A stretch of 15,468 nt of DNA from Firmicutes bacterium UBA4795 (GTDB lineage Bacteria > Bacillota > Desulfotomaculia > Desulfotomaculales > Nap2-2B). The position numbers and the translations under genes were made by a program. Numbering within the stretch: position 1 is the stretch's first letter; every line of letters starts with the position of its first letter. The notes beneath the pieces are model-generated. The model was not told the origin of the DNA, made no database searches, and saw only the letters and a program-made list of their open reading frames with translations. Where the stretch lies: assembly GCA_002402825.1 (NCBI GenBank), contig DHGP01000036.1, positions 1-15,468 on the forward strand, in the 5' to 3' direction. Of this stretch, positions 1 through 7,599 are shown one piece after another.

Positions 1-407
1 GGGGTTGCCATGGGGTTTTAATTCATAAGTTTTAATTCATAGGTTTTAATTTAAGTTGGTTTGGTTAAATTTAATACTTTTTATCATTTTAGATTAGTTT
101 TTCCATAAGTCTATTTAGAGGGAAGCTGTTTGGTAAAAGTTTTTACACAAGAGTATTGACACTACCCAAATTTTTGGTTGCGTTCTAGATAGGAGACCTA
201 AGCAGAAGCCGTCTTATCCGATGTGTATTTCTGATTCTGATATCTTTAAATACTTATATCACACCCCCAAAGTTTGTCAAGTATTTTTTTATTTTTTTTC
301 TTGTAGTTGTTATTTTTTTCGGTCCGTTATCATACTATCTTCTTTTAATCGTTCCTATCATCAATAGGTTGGAATATTAGAAGATCACCTATGGCAATCC
401 CGAATAT
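1..407. other. AT-rich non-coding region downstream of the transposase
   Basis: No reading frame in this stretch resembles a protein. It contains the 14-bp tandem repeat at 15-56 and a strongly T-rich stretch around 280-320. It lies 3' of the minus-strand transposase and may include the outer end of that insertion sequence. I could not find a convincing terminal inverted repeat pairing it with the other side of the transposase near 1602-1656, so the element's boundary stays open. Confidence 0.5.
15..56. repeat. 14-bp tandem repeat, about 2.7 copies
   Basis: The unit GTTTTAATTCATAA begins at 15, 29 and 43. The first two copies are essentially identical over 13-14 bases; the third diverges after GTTTTAAT. 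The array lies in AT-rich DNA at the edge of the window, so its full size is unknown. No coding role is visible. Confidence 0.7.
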
Positions 408-1601
408 TTATACATCAAATCCGTTGTAATAGTAGGCAAGGCGAATTTTTGTGGCATTAAAAGCCCCGTGAGGACTCCATTTACCCACATTTATCCTCAG
501 GTTGACTGTCCTCATTACCCGCTCGACCTTGCTTGTCGTTTTACCATTCAACCTATTAGATATGGCGGTGAACATGTCAGGCTTTGCACTCTGAAGATAG
601 GTGGCAGTATTTTCATAACCCCTGTCTTTACAGTATGAGATCAATTTTTCCAAGCGTCCTTTTTTTGATTTTATCATTTCCCTTATAACTTCCGGCTCAT
701 CTACCAGGGAACGTATGGCGCATATTTCCATGATCTCCCCTAACAGGTACAACCAGTCATTTGTTTTTTTCTTTACCTTATCTCGCCATAACGTGTATTT
801 CATCTGATGCGGGATATGCCAGAGGCATCGCTGAAAAAGAATTTTCACCTTCCCCCGAATACCATCAAGAATGCTTGTATCCCCGTCAGTTACAAGGAGA
901 AAACTGCTAAATCCTTTCATGACCTCAATGGCCGGCTTGAAAAGCCTTTCCCACCCGCCATGGTAATTGCCTATATCCAGGCCGGCAACCCTTATGCCGC
1001 CAGCCTTGCTTTACGTTGCACGAAAACCTTCAATTCCTTCCCTTGCTTTTTTATTCCCTGAATAGGAATGCCGGTTCCATCTGCCTCGCCATGCGCAAGT
1101 TCATGAGGGTCTAAGTTAAACGTTATCTTTTTTGCCGTCTCTTGCACTGCCCGCCATATGGTCATCTGGTCAATCGTCCAGCCAAACATCCCGATGATCT
1201 TTTTGGCAACCCTAAAACTGCAAAGAGCGCCAATAAGACCAAGCTTTTTTCGGGTATCCTCCGGTATCCTTTTCATTGGCTCAACCATAAAAAGCCTTCT
1301 GGTGATATAAATTTTGTGCCCACAATCCGAACATTTAACCTGAAGTTGATTCAACGATACCCATTGAAATATTGTCAGTATCCTTGTTGTTTTTCCATGC
1401 CTAGTTTTCCAGGTGAAATTCCTGCTGTTTCCGCATTTTTCACAACAAAAAGGCTTCTCTTCCAGGTTCATAACATACTCTGCGTAACCGAGAAGAATTT
1501 TCATTATAAAATCTGTTAAAAGAACATTCCTTTATCTTCACCCCAAACTTGCATTCGAATTCTATACTCACTCCCCTTGACTCAGAAACCATGATTTCCA
1601 T
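408..1601 (-). pseudogene. DDE transposase (MULE-like, ISKra4/IS256-like?), two frameshifts
   Basis: This is a cut-and-paste transposase of the DDE superfamily. The likely start is ATG 1601, with AAAGGAGGG just upstream (GGAGGG at 1606-1611). The frame from there reads MEIMVSESRGVSIEFEC and continues to FNRFYNE near 1505, where one extra A in GAAAATT shifts it. The next frame holds a zinc-ribbon-like domain (CEKCG...CSDCG) and the first catalytic Asp in EADGTGIPI. A second one-base shift near 1010-1018 follows QRKA. The remaining frame gives AGGIRVAGLDIGNY, the second Asp in VTDGD, CLWHIPHQ and the probable Glu in KVERVMRT, and ends at TAA 408-410. All three catalytic acids survive, so the decay looks recent. 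The exact IS family is uncertain, and no terminal inverted repeats were identified. Confidence 0.75.
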
Positions 1602-1656
1602 TTCACCCTCCTTTACTCATTTTCCATTTTACATCGTAAAGAAGGCTATGGTATCC

Positions 1657-2326
1657 TCAAGGTCTCTTTTTTTCTACACGACTAATTTCTTTCTGAATGT
1701 CTTCTTCGGTTAAGTCACGAATCTTTTTGGCCGAAGCGCCGGCAACGATACAGTGACCAGGAATGTCTTTGGTGACCACGCTCATAGGGAGAACTACACT
1801 TTTATCACCAATGGTAACGCCAGAGTAGATGACGCTGTGACCCCAAATTACGCAACCATTTCCTATTTTTGTAGGTTTCCTTAATATTAACTGGCTTCCC
1901 ATGATATTATTTAAAGTTAAATTTGCCAAATGGCTTGCATGGGTCCATATCAGACAATATGAACCAATAGTTGTATGCTCGCCAATTTCTAACCCCCCGC
2001 TGGCATCTAAAATGGCGCCTTCGCCAATCCACACATACTGGCCACATTTGAAGTTCTCAGGGGCTATTATCTTGGCGTTTTCCCTGATTCGGCACCCTTC
2101 GGGCAGGCCCAGATAGGCGGCCCGCTCGTCATCGGTCATTACTGCACTGAGCAAGTATTTAAATATTTGTTCTCTAATTATGCTGTTTCTTTCTTTAGTT
2201 TGCAGGTAGCTGCTAGCCTTTTCCCATTCCTGTTCCAGTTGACTACGCAGCTTTTGGTACCAGTCGTCCGGATTTAAATTTATTTCCCGAAGACTGCCCC
2301 CCCCCCGAGCCCGTATTTTCTGGCAT
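1657..2326 (-). CDS. hexapeptide-repeat (left-handed beta-helix) acyltransferase; 5' end passes a G10 tract
   Basis: This is probably an O- or N-acetyltransferase of the WcaF/Maa/WbbJ group that acts on a surface sugar. The helix is visible in isoleucine-rich hexapeptide turns (IGEGAILD, IGEHTTIGSY, IGNGCVIWGHSVIYSGVTIGDKSVVLP) and the typical end VVTKDIPGHCIVAGASAKKI. A TTG at 2154 gives 165 residues, but the same frame continues upstream through NPDDWYQKLRSQLEQEWEKA, a plausible helical N-terminal domain, with no good start codon before the ten-G run (2297-2306). ATG 2326 starts MPENTGSGGG in another frame and would join this frame only if the run had nine Gs. The gene may therefore be phase-variable, or the run may be miscalled. 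Upstream is a truncated epimerase; downstream is the transposase. Confidence 0.65.
2297..2306 (-). repeat. G10 homopolymer (C10 on the plus strand)
   Basis: Ten consecutive C on the plus strand. Read on the minus strand, the tract lies between ATG 2326 and the conserved N-terminal helix of the acyltransferase. With nine Gs the ATG frame would enter the enzyme; with ten it does not. Tracts of this kind are classic slipped-strand mispairing sites and are also prone to sequencing error. Confidence 0.75.
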
Positions 2327-2356
2327 AGCCTAGACCCCCATATTTCTATTTTAGTT

Positions 2357-2782
2357 TTAGATACAATTTTTTAAATTCTCTTTATACCATTCAATGGTTG
2401 ATTTCAGCCCTTCTTCAAAGCTTACTATTGGCTTAAAGTCTATTAACTCTTCAGCTAAACAAATATCCGCCACATGACGCTTGACATCACCAGGTCTTGG
2501 TTGCTCATAGCTAATGGGCTTGTTGTATTCGAGGCATTCAGCAATCATCTTAATTAAGGTTTCTATCGGTATTTCCTGCCCGCTGGCAATATTTAATACT
2601 TTTCCCCGCGTCTTTTTATTACCGTATATTTTTACGGCGGCATTTGCCGTGTCGGTAACGTATAAATAATCTCTGGTTTGTTTGCCGTCGCCGTAAATTA
2701 CGGGCGGTTCTCCATTTAAAATTCTCTTTATGGTTAAAGGAATAACGCCCGAAACTTCCTCTACACATGATAACCGTTTCAA
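2357..2782 (-). pseudogene. NAD-dependent nucleotide-sugar epimerase, C-terminal fragment only
   Basis: The fragment begins around GVIPLTIKRIL and includes GDGKQTRDYLYVTDTANAA, the RPGDVKRHVADI substrate-binding region and the SFEEGLKSTIEWYKENLK tail of extended SDR epimerases. The Rossmann half with GxxGxxG and the YxxxK catalytic pair is absent. An ATG at 2782 (MKRLSCVEEV) opens a 141-residue frame, but the first dozen residues are not family sequence. The fragment is a diverged copy (about 90% by eye) of the 3' part of the epimerase at 4491-5464, and similarity continues about 30 bp past both stop codons. It starts immediately after the vapC stop, so a recombination junction lies near 2755-2775. 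Confidence 0.85.
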
Positions 2783-3199
2783 TCAATCTTTCAGCTTATA
2801 GAGTTCTTTGGTCCAATTGATTACTTGCAGATCAGGAACATGGTCAAAGTGAATATCCCGACTGAGAAGGGCAACATCAAACTCTAAACATGCTGCAGCA
2901 ATCCAAATATCATTCTCCGGAATAGGATGTCCTGCCTTTTTGAGTTGTAAACGAACAGCAGCATAACGAGTAGCTATGCTTTCATCTATAGGCATGAGGA
3001 CAGATTGGGCCAAAAACTTACGCGCCGCCTGCTCATTTTCTTGAGAACGGGCACTGTTTGCCGCGCCATAAAGCAATTCGCCTAAGACAGTAGCTGGCAA
3101 AAGGATGATCTCTGCACCTTCTATTAAGTTACAAACTTCAGAAATCCCTTCTCGGTACGCAATTACAGCATTGGTGTCAACCGCTAGCTTACCATTCAC
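2783..3199 (-). CDS. vapC: PIN-domain toxin, VapC family
   Basis: Type II toxin, by family a Mg-dependent ribonuclease. The PIN acids are all visible: Asp in LAVDTNAV near residue 7, Glu in VLGELLYG, Asp in IPENDIWIAA and Asp in LLSRDIHFDHV. I chose GTG 3199 because it starts just before the first beta strand; the frame also has TTG codons at 3208 and 3217 and an ATG further upstream. From GTG the protein is 138 residues, normal for VapC. It overlaps the antitoxin gene by 11 bp, as is usual for translationally coupled pairs. No damage is visible. Downstream, the stop codon abuts the truncated epimerase. Confidence 0.85.
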   Translation of the reverse strand: MNGKLAVDTNAVIAYREGISEVCNLIEGAEIILLPATVLGELLYGAANSARSQENEQAARKFLAQSVLMPIDESIATRYAAVRLQLKKAGHPIPENDIWIAAACLEFDVALLSRDIHFDHVPDLQVINWTKELYKLKD

Positions 3200-3407
3200 C
3201 GTCAATATTTTCAAACTCCTCATCAATAAGCGTTTGCATTTCTTCTGCTTCATCGTGGGCTAGCGTTCCAACTAACTCGTGTAAAACTTCCTTTTTAGGG
3301 TGAGGACAAAGAATAATCCAGGCCCTTTCATGTTTTTTAAGCTCTTCGATGGGCATAAGGGGCTTTAGTACATTATCTTCATACACCACTTCAATCATTC
3401 GGGCCAT
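3189..3407 (-). CDS. AF2212/DUF104-family antitoxin
   Basis: 72-residue partner of the VapC toxin. The N-terminus (IEVVYEDNVLKPLMPIEEL...AWIILCP) has the short beta-barrel pattern of AF2212-like antitoxins; the acidic C-terminus (DEAEEMQTLIDEEFENIDGEW) probably wraps the toxin. ATG 3407 is preceded by AAAGGAGGT at good spacing. A TATAAT hexamer at 3468-3473 gives a plausible promoter -10 box, with only a weak -35. By family knowledge the complex may repress its own promoter; no operator is obvious here. Confidence 0.8.
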   Translation of the reverse strand: MARMIEVVYEDNVLKPLMPIEELKKHERAWIILCPHPKKEVLHELVGTLAHDEAEEMQTLIDEEFENIDGEW

Positions 3408-3467
3408 ATTGTAAACCTCCTTTGATAATTTTGCCCATAATACATCCCTCCGACAAATCTTTAAAGT

Positions 3468-3588
3468 ATTATACCATGGCTCTCATCACTACTTTAAAAA
3501 ATTTCTGCACCACCATTCGAAGCTCAGCAGGCTCCAGATGAGCAGCCGGTGGTTGATGTCCTGGTGGATGTGCTCATCGAGAATTTTT
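3468..3588 (-). repeat. 121-bp direct repeat, copy 1: asnB 3' end plus TATAAT block
   Basis: This block matches 4336-4456 over an equal length with roughly 88% identity by eye. It contains the last codons of an asparagine synthase frame and a shared tail ending in ATGGTATAAT. In both copies similarity stops at the TATAAT, and a TA operon begins directly after it. In this copy the TATAAT (3468-3473) lies about 60 bp before the antitoxin start and could be its -10 box. Confidence 0.8.
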
Positions 3589-3758
3589 TCAATGGCTGGA
3601 GGCTTTACATATTCTACGATGCGTGGTTCTTTGCTTAATAGAGTGGTCCGGATGTAGTCGACCAATTTGGTCCGGTACCAGGTTCGCTCTGGAGCGCTGA
3701 AGCCCTGCTTGTTTCCGTTGATGATTGCTTCCGGTTTTTCCCTTAGAATTTTTGCGGC
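3489..3758 (-). pseudogene. asnB: asparagine synthase (glutamine-hydrolysing), C-terminal remnant 1
   Basis: Only the final ~89 codons remain. The signature is NGNKQGFSAPERTWYRTKL, the KQGFS.P...W motif of the synthetase domain, followed by EKILDEHIHQDINHRLLIW and SLLSFEWWCRNFLK before TAG 3489-3491. The usual enzyme is about 600 residues, so the glutaminase domain and ATP-binding SGGxDS loop are missing. The frame is closed upstream by TAA at 3759-3761, next to the end of the CopG antitoxin gene. AsnB-like enzymes are common in surface-polysaccharide clusters, where they amidate sugar acids; this piece cannot be active. Confidence 0.85.
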
Positions 3759-3766
3759 TTAACATT

Positions 3767-4054
3767 CTAACCGACCTGGGCACTTTCAGATATCTTTTCA
3801 CGCAACCAGAGATTAATCAACGTTTCCGTTGACACACCTTGTTTTCGTGCCTGGTCACGTAGTTGGGCCGCAAGATCTTTTGCTACAGCACAATATACCC
3901 TGCTGGAATGGACATCTATTTGAATGTCTACGTCTTCCATCAGATCTTCGTAGTCGCTAGTGCTATGAGTGTCCCAAAATGTCCAAAATTCTTCCAAAGA
4001 AGTGATGTTTTCAGGTAGCTGATCATGCTTAATAATTTTATTGTTTTTTTCCAT
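3767..4054 (-). CDS. CopG/BrnA-like antitoxin
   Basis: 95-residue protein, likely the antitoxin of the BrnT-like toxin encoded just upstream. The C-terminal half (SSRVYCAVAKDLAAQLRDQA, then RKQGVSTETLINLWLREKI) has the ribbon-helix-helix layout: a beta strand followed by two helices ending in LINLWLREK. I chose ATG 4054 because AAGGAG lies eight bases before it, rather than an upstream ATG at 4090. It overlaps the toxin gene by 17 bp. The toxin-first order is typical of brnTA. The gene ends three bases before an asnB fragment begins to be recognisable. Confidence 0.8.
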   Translation of the reverse strand: MEKNNKIIKHDQLPENITSLEEFWTFWDTHSTSDYEDLMEDVDIQIDVHSSRVYCAVAKDLAAQLRDQARKQGVSTETLINLWLREKISESAQVG

Positions 4055-4337
4055 AACTTTTACGCTCCTTTTCGTCCATGTCACGGGCACTGAGAATGAG
4101 CGCTTGACCCTTTCTTTTTTGGATAAAGAAAACTACCAGGTAACGCCCGGACTCTGTTTGTCCTAGAACTCGGTATACATGTTCATCTTGAAAATTACCT
4201 TTTTTCATTTTTTTAAATTGAGGTTTGCCTGTTATAACTTCTTCGACTTCCGTTTGAGTAACATGATGCTTTAACTCAATCTTGTCGATAACTTGATCTA
4301 ACCACATAATTCCGGTAATCTTCACTATTTTAACCAT
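4038..4337 (-). CDS. brnT: BrnT-like (DUF497) toxin
   Basis: 99-residue protein resembling BrnT RelE-fold ribonucleases. Family features are the W...I..KH.VT..EVEEV N-terminal helix (IDKIELKHHVTQTEVEEV), a central DEHVYRVLGQTESGRYLVVF strand pair, and a C-terminal LILSARDMDEKERKSY that matches the ISAR...ER..Y end of the family. ATG 4337 has GAGGG about ten bases upstream; ATG 4307 is an alternative. The frame extends further upstream but only through the overlapping asnB remnant. It forms an operon with the CopG-type antitoxin. No inactivating change is visible. Confidence 0.75.
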   Translation of the reverse strand: MVKIVKITGIMWLDQVIDKIELKHHVTQTEVEEVITGKPQFKKMKKGNFQDEHVYRVLGQTESGRYLVVFFIQKRKGQALILSARDMDEKERKSYGKKQ

Positions 4338-4456
4338 TATACCATAGCCCTCATTACTCTTCCAAAAATTTTCTACACCACCATTCAAAGCTCAGCAGGC
4401 TCCAGATAAGCAGTCGGTGGTTGATGTCCTGGTGGATGTGCTCATCGAGAATTTTT
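4336..4456 (-). repeat. 121-bp direct repeat, copy 2: asnB 3' end plus TATAAT block
   Basis: Second copy of the block at 3468-3588, same orientation and same length. Its ATGGTATAAT end overlaps the probable BrnT start codon at 4337, so here the TATAAT cannot be a promoter for the chosen start, unlike in copy 1. Confidence 0.8.
4354..4455 (-). pseudogene. asnB: asparagine synthase, C-terminal remnant 2
   Basis: Thirty-three codons plus stop survive: KILDEHIHQDINHRLLIW, then SLLSFEWWCRKFLEE and TAA at 4354-4356. The peptide is almost the same as in remnant 1. Upstream the similarity ends abruptly near 4456, about 35 bp from the stop codon of the epimerase gene, so this is a second recombination junction. 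BrnT follows immediately downstream. Confidence 0.8.
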
Positions 4457-4490
4457 AGTAACAACCCAATTCAACATTTTAGTTTTGGGT

Positions 4491-5464
4491 TCAATTTTTT
4501 AAATTCTCTTTATACCATTCAATGGTTGATTCTAATCCTTCTTCAAAACTTACTATTGGCTTAAAGTCTATTAACTCCCCCGCTAAGCTAATATCCGCCA
4601 CATGACGCCTGACATCTCCCGGTCTTGGTTGCTCATAGCTAATGGGCTTGTTGTATTCGAGGCATTCAGCAATCATCTTAATTAAGGTTTCTATCGGTAT
4701 TTCCTTTCCGCTGGCAATATTTAATACTTTCCCCCGCGTATTTTTATTATTGTATATATCTACGGCTGCACTTGCCGTGTCGGTAACGTATAAATAATCT
4801 CTGGTTTGTTTGCCGTCGCCGTAAATTACGGGCGGTTCTCCATTTAAAATTCTCTTTATAGTTAAAGGAATGACACCGGCATAACTTCCCTACTTCCCTC
4901 ATTTTGCCGGGGTCCATAATTATTAAATGGTCTTATAATTGCCGCGTCAATACCAAAAGTATTACAATATGAAAAAATTAGTTGATCTGATGAGGCTTTA
5001 CTTGCAGCATAAGGGGTGGCACTGTTTAGCGGATGGCTTTCATCCATAGGGGCATATTCACAGGTACCATAAGCTTCAGACGAGGAGAAATGAATTAGGG
5101 TATTAAAAAAGCCGTTTCTGGCTAATTCACAGGTAGAAAGCGCAATATTGATATTTTGTTCAAATGTCCATCTGGGCTTGGTTAATGATGTTGGCAGTGG
5201 TATGACGGCTAAATTAAATACAACATCTATGGATTCATTTTTCATTATTTTGGCCATCTCTATATAATCTGAGGCATCTTGATTATAGACCTTTAATTCC
5301 GGGTAATGCTTAACTGCTTCATTTAAATTAGCTTTCTTTCCTAAGAAAAAATTATCTACTATTACTATTTTTTTGGGATCTTCTTTAATTAGCCGATCAA
5401 TTAAATGACTTCCGATAAAACCCGCTCCGCCGGTTACCAGAATTGATTTGTTTTTCAGACTCAT
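4491..5464 (-). pseudogene. NAD-dependent epimerase/dehydratase, broken by an 8-bp tandem duplication
   Basis: Extended SDR of the GalE/RmlB class that would convert an NDP-sugar. ATG 5464 overlaps the aminotransferase stop (ATGA). The N-terminal part shows SILVTGGAGFIGSHL (NAD-binding), HFSSSEAYG, TPYAASKAS (YxxxK catalytic pair) and NNYGPRQNEGS. At 4884-4899 the octamer ACTTCCCT (plus strand) occurs twice in tandem; removing one copy restores NEGSYAGVIPLTIKRIL and opens the frame down to KENLKN at 4491. The intact protein would be about 320 residues. As it stands, translation stops after SREVMPVSFL at 4862. It ends the operon 5461-9293. A diverged copy of its 3' part lies at 2357-2782. Confidence 0.85.
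4884..4899. repeat. perfect 8-bp tandem duplication inside the epimerase gene
   Basis: ACTTCCCT at 4884-4891 is repeated at 4892-4899. The +8 shift is the only lesion in an otherwise full-length epimerase frame. Confidence 0.9.
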
Positions 5465-6588
5465 TTTTCTTCCTCCAGAAATTTTTTAAGGTATAGGGCT
5501 GCAACATCAATATCTTCTTCTTTTAGGTTGTAATAAAGAGGTAGCGCCAAGGCCCTATTAAATATTTCTAGTGAATTTGGGCATTTGTCTTTTGATTGGT
5601 ATACTGGTTGAATATGAGAGGCATAAGTTCCTATTTGGGCTTGAATGCCTACTTTTATGAGCTTTTCAATCAAATTATTCCGGTTAATGTGTTTATCCAC
5701 TAAGGCTACTTATGCTTGATAGATATGCAATGCATCATTATTGACATAAGGGGGCTGAATAAATTCTATTTCTTCAAGCTTTTCATCCCAATACTGGGCA
5801 AGTTTTTGCTTCTGTTTTATAATTCGCTCAAGTTTTTTAAATTGGGCAACTCCTACGGCAGCCGTTATATCACTCATTTTATAATTGTATCCAACTTCAG
5901 TAAACTCCGGTATTATAAACTTATTATTTATCTCTCTTTCCCACGCCGTTTTCATGCCGAATACAGCCAGATTTCGGATTTTCTCCGCTAAATTTTTATT
6001 ATTAGTGACCACCAGGCCTCCTTCGCCTGTGTTTATGCCTTTTCTGGCGTGAAAAGAAAAGCACCCTATATCTCCAATGGTACCAGCGTACTTGTTTTTA
6101 TACTTAGCCCCAAGTGCACAGACAGCATCTTCTATTACTATTAAATCATGTTTCTGGGCAATGCCCATAATTTCATCCATTTCTGCCGGCTGGCCAAAAG
6201 TGTGAACAGGAATTATGGCTTTGGTTTTGGCGGTTATTTTACTTTTTATAAGGCTAGGATTAATGTTGTAAGTTTTTGGGTTTATATCTATAAATACAGG
6301 CTTGGCTCTGCAATACAGCACGGCATGACCAGTGGCGGGAAACGTATAATCGGCTACTAAAACCTCATCTCCTTCCTTAATTCCCAAACCAAGCAAAGAA
6401 AGGTGTAAGGCCGAAGTACAATTAGTAACGGCAATTGCATACTTAACTCCTAAGTATGCTTTAATTTTATTTTCAAATTCCTTCACTTTGGGACCCTGGG
6501 ATACCCAGCCAGATTCAAGAACATTTTTAATTTCGGTTAATTCATCTTCATCAAAGTACGGTTTTACTAGTGGTATCTTAATCTCCAT
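5461..6588 (-). pseudogene. DegT/DnrJ/EryC1/StrS aminotransferase with one internal TAA
   Basis: PLP-dependent sugar aminotransferase, expected to transfer an amino group from glutamate to a keto-sugar made by the neighbouring Gfo/Idh dehydrogenase. Visible features: IPLVKPYFDEDELTEIKNVL at the N-terminus, SGWVSQGPKVKEFE, the TNCTSALHLSL phosphate loop, ADYTFPATGHAVL, IEDAVCALGAKY, and the PLP lysine in FHARKGINTGEGG. Codon 293 is TAA (5710-5712) between HIYQA and VALVDKHI; the frame is unchanged and continues to KKFLEEEK at 5461. Family members usually have Tyr or a similar residue there. Without the stop the protein would be 375 residues, the normal size. Start ATG 6588 follows AAGGAAA. Its stop overlaps the epimerase start. 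Confidence 0.88.
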
Positions 6589-6629
6589 ATTTATTTTCCT
6601 TAATTTAATTCACGGATTCAGGTTTTAGT

Positions 6630-7583
6630 CTAGCTTTCATTATCAATTTCACAAATTTTAGCTAAATTTGCCGATTGTATAGCCGCCAGCGCTACCTCTA
6701 AGGCATGTTTTCCTTCTTTTAATCCTACTTTAGGTTCAATATTGTGTTTAACGCAACTAACAAAATGTTCTAGCTCACATTTTAGGGGTTCTTCTTTTTC
6801 TATTTTGGCTTCTTTTGTCCATTCCCAGTCATACAGCTTTAAACTGACCTCCTGATAGTCCAGTTCAGCAATTCCTTTTGAGCCAATTGCGGTAAGTTTT
6901 CTCATTTTGTGAGGGGTTAACCAGTTAGTTTCGATTATCCCACTTGAGCCGTTATTAAAGCGTAAAGTTATAACGGCGTGGTCTTCGTGATTATGGAAAG
7001 TGCTTCCGGCTACTACATAAACACTTTTTACCTGCGCCGAATATAAATAGCACATAACATCAATGTCATGGGTAGCTAAATCCAAAATAATGCCTACATC
7101 CATTATGCGGGTATTTTGCGGACCTACCCTTTTGGCGGAAATAGAAATTATTTCTCCTAAAACCCCTTTCTCAATCAACTCTTTTAATTTTTCCACTGCC
7201 GGATTAAACCGTTCAATATGTCCCACCATAGCCTTTACCTTATTTTCGACAGCAGTTTTAATTAAAAGGTTTGCTTGCTCTAAATTAGAAGCAACTGGTT
7301 TTTCAATTAATACATTTACTTTTTTTTGCATGGCTTGTTGGGCTATTTCAAAGTGAAGAACAGTTGGCACCGCAATGCTTACTATATCTAATTGTTCTTC
7401 CAAAAGCTCCTGGTAATCTTTGTAATACTGGCAGTTGTAAATTTTAGCAACAGACCTGGCCTGTTTTTCGTTAAGATCTGCTACGCCAATTAATTTTACC
7501 TCTGGAAGATCAGCATAAATTCGGGCGTGATTTCTGCCCATAGCGCCTACGCCGATGACGCCTGCTTTTAAAGATCCCAACAT
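6630..7583 (-). CDS. Gfo/Idh/MocA-family NAD(P)-dependent sugar dehydrogenase
   Basis: 317-residue cytoplasmic oxidoreductase, probably oxidising C3 of a UDP-N-acetyl sugar to give the keto substrate for the aminotransferase encoded next. The Rossmann loop AGVIGVGAMGRNHARIY lies at residues 7-23; the EKPVASN motif is near 98 with the family's catalytic lysine; GHIERFNPA and LATHDIDVMCYL follow, the latter carrying the usual His/Asp pair. The C-terminal beta-sheet domain ends normally. ATG 7583 is preceded by an AAGGATGGAGA ribosome site. This is the one undamaged sugar gene in the operon 4491-9293. Substrate assignment is by operon context (WbpB/WlbA-like), not by sequence alone. Confidence 0.88.
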   Translation of the reverse strand: MLGSLKAGVIGVGAMGRNHARIYADLPEVKLIGVADLNEKQARSVAKIYNCQYYKDYQELLEEQLDIVSIAVPTVLHFEIAQQAMQKKVNVLIEKPVASNLEQANLLIKTAVENKVKAMVGHIERFNPAVEKLKELIEKGVLGEIISISAKRVGPQNTRIMDVGIILDLATHDIDVMCYLYSAQVKSVYVVAGSTFHNHEDHAVITLRFNNGSSGIIETNWLTPHKMRKLTAIGSKGIAELDYQEVSLKLYDWEWTKEAKIEKEEPLKCELEHFVSCVKHNIEPKVGLKEGKHALEVALAAIQSANLAKICEIDNES

Positions 7584-7599
7584 TTAGTCTCCATCCTTT

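Noticed and set aside
992..1061. Programmed -1 frameshift in the transposase, as in some IS families
   Set aside because: There is no classic X XXY YYZ slippery heptamer at the break, and a second break lies near the N-terminus. Mutational decay fits better.
3589..3801. A basic 70-residue protein on the minus strand
   Set aside because: It overlaps the asnB remnant in another frame. The asnB frame has clear family motifs and this one has none.
4463..4500. Terminator hairpin after the epimerase gene (AACCCAA...TTGGGTT followed by T residues on the plus strand)
   Set aside because: The T tract follows the stem only on the plus strand, where no gene is transcribed; on the minus strand it precedes the stem. 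The stem is short and AT-rich with a long loop.
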